Source: Rutidosis leptorrhynchoides (Eukaryota > Streptophyta > Magnoliopsida > Asterales > Asteraceae). From it: a DNA stretch of 64,000 nucleotides. This document shows positions 1 through 14,736 of this stretch, piece by piece. Where the stretch lies: NCBI RefSeq assembly GCF_046630445.1, contig NC_092337.1:225908501-225972500 (forward strand), read 5' to 3'. The notes below the pieces were generated by a model. It saw only the letters and a program-made list of their open reading frames with translations, had not been told where the DNA came from and ran no database searches. Position numbers and translations under genes: made by a program. The first letter of the stretch is position 1. Each line of letters opens with the position of its first letter.

Positions 1-1
1 G

Positions 2-1231
2 GATGCTGTAAGGGAAGAGGACGATGAAGAAGAAGAAGTAGAAGACAAAGGTATGAACCGAGTTGCTTCTAGGGAACGTCGTACCTCGGGTAATGAGAAT
101 GATAACACTGAATTTAATAAAGCACCAGACCACAACCTGTATTTGTTTTCTTTTAGGCCTAGTACTGGTGGATTTTATAATCCAGACCCTTCGTTATACA
201 TTATGCCACCCTTGAAATCTTGTGAAGCATATTGGAACTCTTTTATAAGTAACAATTTCTCTGTATCTCCAACAGCTAGTGCATCACACCAAGACACTTC
301 ATTAGTGACTTTTCCGCCCGCCGCCAAGAGAAGAAGAACTGGTCAAAATCCTCCGTCATCCGCTCAACAAGGAGCTGGCACTAGTTCTTCTCAGCAACAA
401 ATTACGCTTTCCAATCTTGACACAAATATACTTTCCTCCATTTTAAAGGGACCACCACACTCTTACCAGGATTTCATGAATTTTTTGAACGCCATGGTGT
501 GTCCTTCATTAGCCTAATTTTTTAGCAGCCTATCTGATACATATGCGAAGAAGGTTAAGGCACAAGGTATCATTCTTAACATTGCTTCTGGGTTAAATGA
601 CCTTCAACACCTATCTGAGTTGCAAAGCAATGAAATCACCACAAATAATGAACTATCTGCTAAAAAAGAGAAAGTAGCCAAGATTGAACAAGTAGCTACA
701 TCCTTAAAGAGGGAATATGAGATGATGAAGAGGCTTTATGATAATAGCAACAATCAGAGGGCGGAATATAAGGAACAAGTCAAAGAATTATCCTTCAGAG
801 ACACGCAACACTTGAGTAAAATTGATGAACTAGTAAAGGAGAATGAAAAAATAATTGAGCAGGATAACGCGCTGAAAGAACAGCTTAAAGCTAAAGAAGA
901 GAATGAAAGACGTATGATATCTGGGATCCCTGGCCTTGTAAAGCGTATCTTTAATTATCAAGCTCTGTCTCACAGGATACGCGAGTTCGTCCGTCTTGCG
1001 AAGTCTGCTGAACGACTAAATTTTTTCAACTTTATGAAAAGAAAACTGCCAGAATTGCCAAATCCAATGCCTGTTGTTATTTCATCGAACATTAATGAAA
1101 ACGCCATGAAAGAAGCTGATGCAGCTGGTGTACTGATAGAAAATATGAAGTTTGCTGATCTTGAAAATCTTTGTAAAAGACCAAATGTAACAATCGACGA
1201 TGTACTTAATTATAATCCTCAAGATGAATGA
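2..1231 (+). pseudogene. Antisense ORF of Tat-lineage gypsy element (putative gypsy-type transposon protein), 5' partial
   Basis: One reading frame is open from the left edge to 1231 except for a single in-frame TAA at 515-517, so the product is broken and its N-terminus lies outside the window. The first part is acidic, then Ser/Thr/Gln-rich with a KRRR basic patch. After the stop comes a Lys/Glu-rich coiled coil (about 650-920) and a conserved-looking helical tail around VKRIFNYQALSHRIREFVRL. It lies downstream of, and antisense to, the minus-strand pol at 1832-5707. This is where Tat-lineage elements (Grande, RIRE2, Retand types) carry an extra antisense ORF, often annotated as 'putative gypsy type transposon' protein. 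The function of these proteins is not established. Family assignment rests on position plus overall character, not on a search. Confidence 0.6.
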
Positions 1232-1831
1232 AATACTATGTTTATATTCATATGCTTTGCATAACGTTTAACATGGTACTTGGTTGTAATTATTAGAAAG
1301 ATGCTGCAAGTTAGTAAGATTTTTGGAGTGAACAATGCACAAGATATTGATATTGTACTTTGCAACCGTTATGCTTGTAAATATTGAAATTTTATTATCC
1401 ATTATACGCTTGCAGTCATGAAACTTGTGAGGAAAAGTTATGAATTATTTTTTCCTTTAAATGTTTTGCTGGACGCCATGGTCCTATATCCGCTTTGCTT
1501 TGCATTTTGTGTATATTAGTTGTGTCATGACATTTTTTGTAGATTCGTTTCATCTCTTCGATGCTTTAGTGAGTTCTACATGTCTCACTATTGATACAAC
1601 CATTTTGAGTATGATTGCACTTCTACCACCGAAAGGCTATCTTTCTTTCTGCGGGTAGGGATGACACACAGCTATGTGACACCTGGGCTAATAAATCCTT
1701 CGTCGGATAAAATTTATGAAAAATATTGCCATAAGAATAATTGCTATTATTCATATTCTTAAAGAAATTTTTACATTTATGACTATATCTCATGCATTTG
1801 ACAATTGATCAAGCTGTCCATGCATATAGTG
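1232..1831. other. Non-coding spacer between antisense ORF and pol
   Basis: About 600 bp separate the stop of the plus-strand ORF from the stop of the minus-strand pol, so the two genes converge here. I see no convincing ORF. In Tat elements this interval normally holds the 3' ends of both transcripts. Confidence 0.5.
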
Positions 1832-4800
1832 CTACGCGTAAAATTTCTTTAAATTCATTGCATTCCAAGCTCTTTCATATTGCTCGCCGGAAGGCGCAGC
1901 AAGCATGTATGATCCATTCTGATTTACTTTTGTGACCTTATAAGGTCCTTCCCATTTTGGAGCTAGCTTTCCAAATTTGATTTGCCTGCTTGCCTCATTA
2001 TCACGCAGCACCAGATCACCTACTTCAAACTGCACATGCTGCACTTTCTTGTTGTAATATTTTGCCATTTTATGCTTGTGATCTGCTTGCCGGATGGCGG
2101 CCATCAACCTTCTTTCCTCCAACAAGTTGAGATTCTCCCTTAATGCTTCAGAATTAGCCTCAACATCAAATGCCATAATGCGTTGCATTGGCACACATAT
2201 TTCGGCCGATATTACTGCCTCTGTACCATACACTAGACTGAAAGGTGTTTCCCCCATACTCCGCTTTGGCGTTGTCCGGTGTGCCCACAACACATTTGGT
2301 AGCTCGTCCACCCATCCAGTTTGACTCAGTCCCAACCGTGCCTTAATGCTAGCAACGATTTCCTTGTTGGTAACCTCCACTTGTCCGTTCACTTGAGAAT
2401 GAGCAACAGATGTAAAGTTTTGCTTTATGCCCAGCTCTTCCCACCAACTCCGAAATGGATTTTCTGCAAATTGCTTGCCGTTATCACTGACTATTTCATT
2501 TGGCACCCCATAACAGCACACGATATCATGCCAGACAAACTTCTTGACATTTTCTCCTGTGATTTTTGCTAAAGCCTTTGCCTCAACCCATTTTGTGAAA
2601 AAATCAATTGCTACCACCAAGAACTTAGCATTACCAGTGCTTCTATTGAATGGCCCCACAATATCGATAGCCCACTTGCAGAACGGCCAAGCGGAAGACA
2701 CCGATATCAAGTCATACTTTGGGAGACGCTGAATTGTACCATGCCTCTGACAATTCTCACATGTTTTTATGATTTCTGCAATATCTTGATAAAGGGAAGG
2801 CCAAAAATACCCTTGTCGTATGATCCGTGTTGCCACGGTACGGAAGCCGGAGTGTTGAGAACAAACTCCTTCGTGCATTTCTTTGACCACCTTTAATGCT
2901 TCATCTTCGGTTAAACATCTTAATAACGGACCATTATAAGATTTTTGATAAAGGATACCATTAACAATTTCATACATTGGTGCTGTCACTCTTATTCTTC
3001 TTACTTCCGCCTTATCAACAGGTAACCATCCGTCATGCAAATATCTCAAATATGGAGTCATCCAAGTTTCCTTAGCACCTTCAACTATTGCCATAATTAG
3101 TTTTTCATGTATTGATTTCTCCTTAAGCTCTTCAACCAACACTCGTTTGTGCAAATGATCAAAGGTTAATGTAGCTAACTTGCTCAAGACATCAGCCTTT
3201 TTATTCTTATTTCGAGGAATTTGTACGACTTCAAGGTTATCAAATTTCTTAGAAATTGCCTCCACCAACTTTACATATTGCCTCATGGATGTATCCCTTG
3301 CATCAAACGTTCCATTAACCTGCTGGGCAACGATTTGAGAATCAACATATGCTCGTAAATTTGTTATGCCCATTTTTGCCGCTATGCGGAGGCCAGAGAG
3401 TAATGCCTCATATTCTGCTTCATTGTTTGAAGCATAAAAACAAAATTTCAATGCATAGGTATACCCTTCTCCGTCTGGACTTGTTAAAACTAGTCCTGCA
3501 CCTGTTCCCTCTTCACTGGATGCTCCATCAGTGTGTAACTCCCACACATGCTGTTGTGGTGTCATTTTGCTGTCATACTCTACTTTTTCATTTGTTTCCA
3601 AGAGGAAATCTGCCAAAATTTGTCCTTTAACTGTATTTCGGGGAGAAAAATTGATTTCATACTCCCCCAACTCGATGGCCCATTTTGCTAAACGACCAGA
3701 TGATTCCGGACGCCGGAGTATTTGCTTTAACGGCTGATCTGTTAACACTAAGATTGGATGACCTTGAAAATATCTTCGTAAACGCCGTGCGGTATGCACA
3801 AGGGCATAAACTATGCGGTGAAGTGGTGGATAATTTGTTTCACTAAGCTGCAACACTTCGCTAACAAAATATATGGGCATTTGCACGCCGTTCCGTTCTG
3901 TGATTAAGACAGAACTTATCGCTTCTTTTGAGACAGCTAAGTACAAAATTAAGGTTTCCCCTTCTTTTGGTGCTGTTAATGTAGGCAACGTTTTTAGCAA
4001 CTGCTTGACCTCTTGGAATGCATTTTCGGCTTCCGCCGTCTATACAAAATCTTTTTTATTTAAACAGCCTTTTAACACCTTCATGAATGGAAGCGACTTT
4101 TCAGCTGCTCTGGACAAGAATCTTGTTAATGCTGCTAGACATCCATGCAACCGTTGAACATCTTTCTTGCTGGTTGGCGACTTCATGTCTTCAATTGCTT
4201 GAATTTTCTTAGGATTAGCTTTAATACCACGTTCGGTGACAATATGACCTAAGAATTTTCCATCTTCTACACCAAACGTGCACTTCTTGGGATTTAATTT
4301 CATATTGATTTTTCGTAGAGATGCAAAAGTCTCCTGTATATCTCGTAACATCTTTTCTTCAGTATGACTTTTAATGACAATGTCGTCAATATAAGCTTCT
4401 AAATTACATCCAATTTGATCCTTAAACGCCATATCAATAAGTCGTTGATATGTTACCCCTGCATTCTTCAAACCAAAAGGCATTTTCATGTAACAGAATA
4501 TGCCTTTCGTCGTGTGAAAAGCCGTTTTGTCTTCATCTTTTAAGGCCATAGGTATTTGATGATACCCCTTAGCTGCATCTAAGAAACATTTGAATCGATA
4601 TCCTGCCAATGATTCAACCTTCCAATCAATTTCAGGTAAAGGATAATTATCCTTTGGACATGCTTTATTGATATCTGTGAAATCTACACACATCCGCCAT
4701 GAATTTTCCGGCTTCCTAACCATGACTGGATTGGCCACCCATGTCTGATATTTGACCTCTCGCAAGATTCCAGCATCCACCAAACTGCGTACCTCATCAC

Positions 4801-5707
4801 GGAGGAATTTGCTTCTTTCTGGCGCCATGTCTCGCTTCTTCTGACAAACAGGATGTATGTTGGGATTCACGTTTAGCCTATGCTCGGCTACTTCCTTTGG
4901 AACACCGGTCATATCAGACGGTTGCCATGCAAAAACGTCTAAATTTGTTGTCAATATGTTGTATAACTTTTCTTTACATTCTGCAGATAACGTGTGCCCA
5001 ATTATGATTTTCTGATCTGGAAATTTAAGATTCGGTGAAATTGACCCATCATCGTGTATGATTGGCTTAATTATTGCCTTTGTTACTTGAGAACACTCAA
5101 TTAACTTCTGCCGTTCTGCATATAACGTTGCTACTCTGCCTGGCGTTGGAAACTTCATCATGCCATGTACAGTTGATGTTACAGCTCCAAACATCATTAA
5201 AGCAGTTCTTCCTAAAATTATGTTGTACTGTGAATTTGCTTTAACCACCAGGAACTCAATGTTGGTTGTGCGTCTTAGGGGTGGCTTGCCCAAGGTTACT
5301 TCAAGCAGAATACTTCCTTCAGACCAAGACGGTTCACTTGTAAAACTTGCTAACGGCACGTATGTTTCCTTCATTTTTTCTTTTACATCTTAGTCAAGCT
5401 GTATGAAGCAATGTTCATACATAATGTCTGCTCTAGCTCCTGTGTCCGTATAAATGTTGCGTATTAAGCAATTAGCAACTCGTGCTTCTATAACCACCGG
5501 ACCATCGGATGGATTTGTGTTGAACATAGAAGGAAATGATATTAATTGCTCTTCCCAATCTTCCAACACTTCTGCCTTCCTCCGTTGTCCAGCTTTCCAT
5601 GGATGTATCATTCCTACTTTTATGGGTACCAATTCGTTACCCTCGCCTTCTTTGTCAGTGTTGGTGAGATGATTCGTCTTAATAATGGATGGCGCCATTG
5701 TTAACAC
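1832..5707 (-). pseudogene. Tat-lineage Ty3/gypsy pol (PR-RT-RH-aRH-INT) with two in-frame stops
   Basis: A single minus-strand frame runs from 5707 to the stop at 1832-1834, broken by TAA at 5390-5392 and TAG at 4040-4042. The order is: protease with DTGA near 5446-5435; reverse transcriptase with FLDAAKGYHQIPMA, MPFGLKNAG and the catalytic YIDD at 4393-4382; a Ty3-type RNase H; a second archaeal-type RNase H (HTDGAS, NNEAEYEAL, YVDSQ, KKADVLSKLA); then integrase with its HHCC finger, DIVGPF, SDNGKQF and VNGQVEVTNKE. It ends in a GPY-type module without a chromodomain. The second RNase H and the lack of a chromodomain mark the Tat lineage. No capsid or zinc-knuckle coding lies upstream. The frame opens with about 25 unrelated residues (MAPSIIKTNHL...) directly into protease, as if gag had been deleted. 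Apart from the stops the frame is open, so decay is fairly recent. Confidence 0.93.
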
Positions 5708-6300
5708 CTATTTCCTTATGAGGTAAGGCTTAGTGTGCCAACGCGGTACTAGAAGTAATCTTGCTTTAAATGGGCGAGTGTTGCCGATTGATGTTAGCTC
5801 TTGGGAAATAATCCCTGCAGACCCGGTTCACAAGTGTAGAAACTTGTAGGGTGGCTTAACCAATCTGTCTTCCGTAGAGCGTAAAAGTGCTAGCCGGATG
5901 ACTTCTAGCGAGAGAAAGTGCTAGAGAGAGAGAGAGAGAGAGATGAAGTCTCAGCTCTCAAATTTGTCAGAATGTCTGAACCGTGTAAAATGATGACCCA
6001 AGGGGTCTATTTATAGTGTCAGATCCACCGGATTGTTCGGGGACACGTGTCAGATGATGATACGTCCTATTACTTGTGATCTGAAATTTACGCTGAAAGT
6101 GGCGTTCTCCGGCCAGGGCTTACGCGCTAGGCGGCCTTCAGGGCTTATGCATGACGGAGCAGCCTGTACAGCGGAGAACGCTGAATGGACAGTCTCATAA
6201 AACCGTTGTTCTCAGTGCTTCTGATGGTAATTTTATGCGATCATTATGCCTTTTATGCGTGTATACGATAAGATACACCATTACATACTTACATGTTTAA
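5708..6300 (-). repeat. Probable 5' LTR/leader of the Tat element
   Basis: This stretch directly precedes pol on the minus strand and looks like LTR promoter plus leader. It has a TATA box (CTATAAATAGA, minus, 6016-6006), GC-richer DNA upstream of it, and a (CT)n stretch (+ strand GA, about 5926-5942) downstream. Neither outer end nor a primer-binding site could be fixed. The join to the protease frame without gag suggests an internal deletion. Confidence 0.45.
6006..6016 (-). promoter_or_regulatory. TATA box of Tat LTR
   Basis: CTATAAATAGA on the minus strand, about 300 bp upstream of the first ATG of the pol frame, within the presumed U3. It is a good match to a plant TATA box. The assignment to the element is by position. 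Confidence 0.55.
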
Positions 6301-8171
6301 GTATGATTATCTTGGAAGTTAATGAAACTCCCAATGATTCTTCATAAGAATTAAAATGGTCACATTTGGCTTGTTGCAAGCAACCAATGAGGCAAGATAC
6401 TTCCACTCAAATATTGACAAAGTGTTACATACATGGGTTATGGTGTTTGGAGTTTTGTGGTTTGTCAAAATGTTTAAACTAGGTTTAAACTAGTTCAATT
6501 AAGATGTAACAAGGTTCTAAAGAGCTAGATACTTTCATCAAAGAAAAGACAAATGGTTAAAGTCATGGGTTATGTAGTTTGGAGTGTTGCAAGTTATTAA
6601 TGAAAGTATATACTTGCAACCAAATGATGACAAATGCATGGAAGACTTACAAAAAGAAGTTTGGATGGTTTCTAATTGTCATGGAACAAAAATTCAGCAT
6701 TCCCATATTTAGTGAGGAAGTTTATGACAATAATAAACTAAGAAAAAGTTGCTTTCCTTATTTGTAGTGAAGGGTCATTATCATTGATTTTTTCCAAGAC
6801 CATTGCAAGTACCATGGAAATTTTGGCTAGCTGTTTCAATGGCTATGTATGCCACTTCATTGCAATTCTATTTTGTCTATTTAAACAAGGCTTGAATACA
6901 ATTGAAGATCACCTCTTTCCAACATACTTTCAAAGTCATCATATTAACTAATCTCCAAAGCCTCAAGCACATATCTATGGAGAGATTATAAGATAGAAAG
7001 AGAGATTCTACTTACACTAAGTAGAATTACATTGTAAACTTCATGTTTATTATTTATATCTTTAAGTTTACTTTGTGAGATACTTCCTTAGGGGGTCAAG
7101 GAAGTTAAATAGTTCTTGTGATAGGAATCACCAACTTACTTATTGATTCAACTTCCCTAAAGGGATCTAGGAAGTTGATTAATTCCATTGGGAATTAATG
7201 AGTGTTTAAGGTAAAGACAAGTTTGATCTAAGTAAGGTTAAAGGGATCTAGGAAGTTGATTAATTCCATTGGGAATTAATGAGCGTTTAAGGTAAAGACA
7301 AGTTTGATCTAAGTAAGGTTGGTGTGACCTATTGAAGAACTATGAGAGTTTGAGTTAGTAAAATCATTGTGTAAACTTAATTGTAAGTTTACTTGCGTTC
7401 TTTCTTCTTAAATGGATCTAGAAGGTAGTTCTTGTTCTTGTTTGTGAATTCTTCAAAGGGATGTAAGAATTCATAAGTTGCGGCTTATTGAAGATCAATC
7501 GATGTAAACGGATCTCCCCCGGGTTTAGAGAAACTTAGTGAAGAAAACTCTCGATAAGGTGTATCGAGGTGTGGATTAAGGAGGACTAGTTAACATCCTC
7601 CCGAACCACTATAAATCATTGTGTTTGTACACTTACATTCTTTACATACTTGCAAAACAAACACAAACGCTTCCACACTTAAAATTTACGTTTTGCTTGT
7701 TAAAGATTTCGAAAAAGTTTTAAGAAATCACTAAGTAACTATTCATCCCCTCTCTAGTTACTTACACATATAATAAAGTATAATTCTACATGTTAAATAT
7801 TACCTCAATTGCAACCCTTTGCAATCAGACACCTTTGTAAGAATTAAATTAAAATTAAAATCCTTTATGGACAACATAAAAATGATATACATTTTTTGAA
7901 AAAAAAAATGGCTTTTATGTTATCTTTCTAGACAATTTGCCCATTAAATTATCACTTTAAAACTAACCGTGTTAACAGTAAGAATGAGTGCATAATTAAA
8001 GAATGAGTGCATAATTAGTATATTAGATTAATATGAATTATATTCATTAATTAATTAATAAAAAACCGAAATCAAGGATTAACAATTAATGTGTAGCAGT
8101 GATAAAATTATAGATTGTATTATAATTAAGAGTATTCATAATCCATCATATATTAATATGAAATACGCCAA
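6301..8171. other. Non-coding DNA with LTR-like stretch and 81-bp tandem duplication
   Basis: No coding region is visible. The stretch about 6860-7770 has LTR-like features (CTATTTAAACA near 6880, CCACTATAAATCA near 7610), but I could not find matching ends or a TSD, so I do not call an element. The tandem duplication at 7159-7320 is listed separately. Confidence 0.4.
7159..7320. repeat. 81-bp direct tandem duplication, two copies
   Basis: Copy 1 is 7159-7239 and copy 2 is 7240-7320. Both begin AAAGGGATCTAGGAAG, and they differ at only one base that I can see (AGTG versus AGCG). The near identity implies a recent local duplication. Confidence 0.9.
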
Positions 8172-8664
8172 CAACCCTCGAATCTTGATTCTCTTATTAA
8201 AACGGGTTAAAGCCAAAAATAGGCTACAAACTTACACAAATGTACCGATGTCGTCCACAAACCCATTTCCGTCCTACTGTCGCCTACAAACTTATAAAAA
8301 TGTGCTGATGTTAACATTTCGTTACCGGTTACCTGCTAAACCAGTAAAGTTAATTATTTAACTTTTTTTATTCATTTTATATGTCTCGATGTCGCCCATA
8401 TACTTTCAGTTGCGTTACGTTGTCGCCCATATACTTTCGGTTTCTGTTTTGATGTATCACCGACGTGTCATGACTACTTAGAAGCCACGTAATCAACCAT
8501 TTTGGTTGACGGTTACAAAAAGTATTTTGTTTATATTAACACAATTTTCATAAGTTTGTAGGCGATAGTAGGACGGAAATGGATTTGTGGGCGACATCGG
8601 TACATTTGTGTAAGTTTGTAGCCTATTTTTGGCTTTAACACTATTAAAACTCTCGCGAGGGTGT
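8172..8664. repeat. Inverted-repeat (MITE/foldback-like) element
   Basis: The left arm (about 8172-8310) and right arm (about 8540-8664) are long imperfect reverse complements. Both carry GCCAAAAATAGGC, the ACAAATGTACCGATGTCG block and the CCATTTCCGTCCTACT block. Between them a short motif (GTCGCCCATATACTTTC) occurs twice. There is no coding capacity. It looks like a small foldback or MITE-type element; exact termini and TSD were not resolved. Confidence 0.75.
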
Positions 8665-9200
8665 AACAAGAAGATTATTACTGTTGACAACGCCACTCAG
8701 AATTAAGGACATTTTTACCGAATTAAGTTCAAAATGATTAATTTAACAGTTGAGAATGATTTTTCAATAATAAATAAAGTGATAAATATTAGTCATTTAA
8801 ATATAAAACAAGTGTTATGACAATTGTTTTACAAAACCCTTAGACTGTATATAATGTTAAAACTTTATCAAATAACTGAAAACGACATCCATTATGTATC
8901 AAGTTAATTTGTTGAAAGGGTGGTGTTATGAAATTTAGTTTCATGGATCATAAATATCCGGGAAATTCTCTAGAATGATATTTATCGTATTTTTAAAAAC
9001 CCATTTATCTCGAGTCTTAAACTCACGATTTTACAATTATTACCGACTAACCTTTATTTATTAGCTTATGAAGGGAGATTATTATATAGCACACTGAAAG
9101 AGTAAATTAAAAGAAACAGGATACAATTGCAGTAAGCGCAAGAAACAATACAGACATGAAGAGCAGCATGTATTTTTCAGAACTAAGATGTTAATTTTAA
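8665..9200. other. 3' flank of the terpene synthase gene
   Basis: AT-rich DNA without ORFs. On the minus strand, about 140 bp beyond the stop codon, an AATAAA hexamer (within + strand 9051-9064) could serve as polyadenylation signal. Confidence 0.4.
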
Positions 9201-10629
9201 TTAAATAACTATTGGGTTAATAAATAGTGACTCTATGTGAGTTTTCATCTCTTTCCCTGCATGATTGTAGCCATCATTGCCTTCGAAATAAAGAGCATCA
9301 CAAACACGGGCAAGGTTAATTGCAGGCATAAGTAGAGGAAATGGAACGTCTGTAGGCCTCAACGACTCTCGATTTATAATTTTCCAAGCATCTTCAACTT
9401 GCTTTGACAAGAAAATATTTGCTTCCTCCTCTGATGCCCCAGTTTCTTTCTGGTAACATTCTATGCTTGAAGCAACATGACCTCTTTCTTGTTCCTCCTA
9501 CAATGTATTATTTATATTTATAATTCATGAGAGATGACGATAATAATTAAAATAAATAAGGTTCTTAATTAATTAATTAAAATAACTTACGTAATTATAT
9601 GTTTCAGCATTAATTTAATTAAAACTATAATAATATAAAAATTAAATCAATCAGCTGTTATTTATAAATTAAAGTTGATGAATGAATAATATGGTATTGT
9701 ACCTTGTGGGTGGCAATATCATCCATAAACCTTAGAACCAAACATGAAGCTTTAACAAGGGGAGGATGTGTAGATACCCATTTAAAGGTATCCTCAGTGA
9801 CCATGTCATCCCGACCAACATAGGATCTGGCTATAATTAGTGGGTAAGCACATGTTATTAGTGAATTAGACATATACTCCTCTAATGTTGGCATGTATCC
9901 ATCCTTTACCCATTTAGCTTCCTTGAATTGACTGCGAGTGTACTCTTTCGCCTGCACGCATCCAATCCATCCCAACTTTCAATTCAGATCGAATGATATA
10001 TATACATATATAGTTGCTTGTATTTATTTAAATTAAAATGTAAAATGAAAGGATATATATGTAATAAATTAATGTATGTACCATCTCCTTAATATAATGA
10101 ATTTGATATCCTTTTCCATCCTTTTCAAGTAATTCTTCCATTTCTCGGTGAACATTCAAAAGTTCCCTATATATGAGTTGCATGTACTCTGGAAGTTCAT
10201 CCAAGCAGCTTATGGACCATCTATATAAATATAAATAATTCATGATATAGCATAAACAAAATTAATGATTAAACAAAATTAATTAATTAATAAAAGAGTC
10301 ATATTATATTACAGTACTTAATTTGTACCTGTCAATGGCTTTTGTAAACAGCTCGAGTTCCTCATAAGTACCATAATTATCAAAGGTGTCATCTATAACA
10401 ATTATCCACATACATGATCTTATTAGAAAAATTCTTAGACTGGAATATTGAGGCTCAAAATAAATGGCTAATATCCAGAAGTAGCCTTCTATCAATCTGT
10501 CTCGAACATAAGGTAGCTTAGTCCTAAGCTCCAAACCCTTCCACCATCTGATAGATGAATAAAAAAGTTAAAGTTAATTAATTAAGAGGATCATCACGTG
10601 CCCGCATCATGTATAGATTTAAACATAAT

Positions 10630-10714
<85 letters not shown>

Positions 10715-11835
10715 CCGCGCGATATGAGTATTGAGCAAATTAATATTTATGCTACATACGACTTACTTGCATATTTGGCTAAGCTCCTTTTTGTGCATTA
10801 ACTGAAGGAAGTTAAAATCTAGCTTGGCTAGCTTTAAAATAACCTCATTGTGGTTGGGTTGTTGTTGGTAGATTGGAATGTAACGAACTGCCTCTAGTCT
10901 TTGTAATCTTTTGCGGAGAGGCTGTTTTAATGCTTGTTTAATTTGGGTTATTACCAAAGAGTCTGCTGGTTGATTTTTGGGTATGAAGGCAGCAAGGTGA
11001 ATTTTTGTAAACTCGAGTGCATCATCTAGTACTTTTTCGCCTTCTATCCTCATACATGCTGCTTCATATAAAGCAAGCATTCCTAAAGCATCGTTTCTTA
11101 ATGATTTTTTAAACATACCATCCGCATCCAAATGGTTCTCGAATATCCCTAAAACATAATAATTACCGGTTACTAAACTATTTATTAATGTAATGTGAGT
11201 ATGATTAATAAAATAAAAATGAAAGAGCTAGTTTAATTAAACAATTAGCTAGCTTCCAACTAAATTAAATACCATACCAGAAGAAACATTGAAGCCTTGT
11301 TGCCTTAGGAGTCGAAACCAAAGCGAAATGTTTTTTAAGTTCATTTCGTCTATACCCCCCTTATAATCGCCATATATCACATAGATATGTTGCAAAGCCT
11401 CCATGATCTCCTCTTCAAAATGATACGATATGCCAAGTCGTTGGACAACATCAATATTTTCCATTACCTTCAAATGTCGTTGCATGATCGGTTCATTACT
11501 ACTACAACAAGGTGGTTTGATCATTAGCTCTTTTCTCACTTCTTCCTTAAGGTCTTCAACTAGTTGTTTATCAACAACAATATCATCTTTCTGCAACCAC
11601 AAAAGATTTTTAAATAAGCTTCTAACAATAATAAAGAAACAAATACATAATTCATGTATGTAGAAACATATATAATTAAACAACATACCTCATCATATTC
11701 AAGAAATTGAGCACCCCATATGCTTGAATGGAATGTCATAGTGTTGCGGGCAACTTGTTGGTTGTCGTTGCTACATACATTTTTAACGGGAAATGACCAA
11801 GAACCAGAACCGGAAATCGGAAGACTTGACATCAT
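9201..11835 (-). CDS. Sesquiterpene synthase, TPS-a subfamily (beta-farnesene/amorphadiene-synthase-like), 7 exons
   Basis: Predicted exons (+ coordinates, in transcript order): 11835-11689, 11590-11278, 11148-10767, 10547-10329, 10220-10082, 9951-9703, 9497-9201. Every junction is GT...AG and phases match, giving 581 residues. The N-terminus lacks a plastid transit peptide, so the enzyme should be cytosolic and use farnesyl diphosphate. The R30...W40 motif, RDR (296-298), the Mg-binding DDTFD (333-337) and the second metal motif D477-D-I-A-T481...E485 are all present. Seven exons is the usual TPS-a layout. Wording such as MHKKEL, WWKGLEL, DDTFDNYGTYEELELFT and INRESLRPTDVPFPLLMPA resembles Asteraceae (E)-beta-farnesene and amorphadiene synthases as I remember them. 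The product cannot be predicted from sequence. Intron 3 holds a 79-bp AT array. I see no premature stop or frameshift; alternative start M2 is equivalent. Confidence 0.93.
10634..10712. repeat. (AT)n microsatellite in intron 3 of the terpene synthase
   Basis: About 79 bp of pure AT dinucleotide inside the 219-bp intron 3 (10548-10766), with AATC on one side and GGCCGCGCG on the other. It is likely length-polymorphic and could affect splicing of this small intron. Confidence 0.95.
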
Positions 11836-11884
11836 AAGCAGCTTTGATAGATCGATATAAATTCAAGTGATCCAAGCAACTCAA

Positions 11885-11895
11885 TTTATATATAG
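11885..11895 (-). promoter_or_regulatory. TATA box of the terpene synthase gene
   Basis: CTATATATAAA on the minus strand, about 50 bp upstream of the predicted ATG at 11835. This implies a short 5' leader of roughly 20-30 nt. The match and spacing are normal for a plant promoter; the transcription start itself is inferred. Confidence 0.6.
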
Positions 11896-13804
<1,909 letters not shown>

Positions 13805-14139
13805 GACCACCTCCAACTAAGCGTTTCTTTGCACCGACAGTCCCACCTGACACACACTGACGAAAACTGACGGCCGTTAACGCAGCGTCAGTTTTAGATA
13901 GTGATGGGCGTTAGTTGCCCCTCCGACGGAAAAAAATGTTAGTGTGACGCGGCTTTTTTGATTGGTTCTTTGCTGACGACGTGGGTCCCATTCCCCAACG
14001 GATACATGACCGTTTGGGTTATTTATTTATTTTTTTTCAAATTCTAATAAATTTAAACCCTTTTCTTCTTCTATATATATACTTATACAATTTCCTTCAT
14101 ATTCATCAACAAAAATTTCACCTTTAACTTTATCATTTA

Positions 14140-14178
<39 letters not shown>

Positions 14179-14671
14179 ATGTCTAACTCAAACTAAAGAC
14201 CACCAAACCCAAATGACTTCCACGATTAGTTTCAATACGGAACCTTTTTGGGTGGTGGTTCATCAAACCCGAGTAACCTTCAACAAATCACAATCGTTGC
14301 GCCTCAATATTGTTCTCTAACATAAGAACAACATCAAATTTATTTGGAGCAATATTGACTTCTAGAACAAGCTCAATATCTCCCCCACAACACCGATGAA
14401 GTTGATGAATTCGATGACTCCAACGTTACCACAAAAAACAGTGACCGAAACTCAACCACAAACTCAATCCCAAAATGAAGAAGATACGGTTTCAAAAATG
14501 CAACGTAGTAAAAGAAAACATAAAAAGAATCAAGGTTAATTCGGTTTATATTGATTTGTTTAATATATATACGGTTAATTTTATATATATATTTTTTTAC
14601 ATATATAGGCTTTTTATATATTTATACATATATTCGGTTATATAGATTTCTATATAGTTATAGATTTATAC

Positions 14672-14674
<3 letters not shown>

Positions 14675-14735
<61 letters not shown>
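14675..14735. repeat. (AT)n microsatellite
   Basis: About 60 bp of AT repeat in the probable intron of the Harbinger ORF1 remnant. Confidence 0.9.

Positions 14736-14736
<1 letters not shown>

Noticed and set aside
6360..7770. Solo copia-type LTR
   Set aside because: LTR-like TATA and leader words are present, but no matching termini or TSD could be found.
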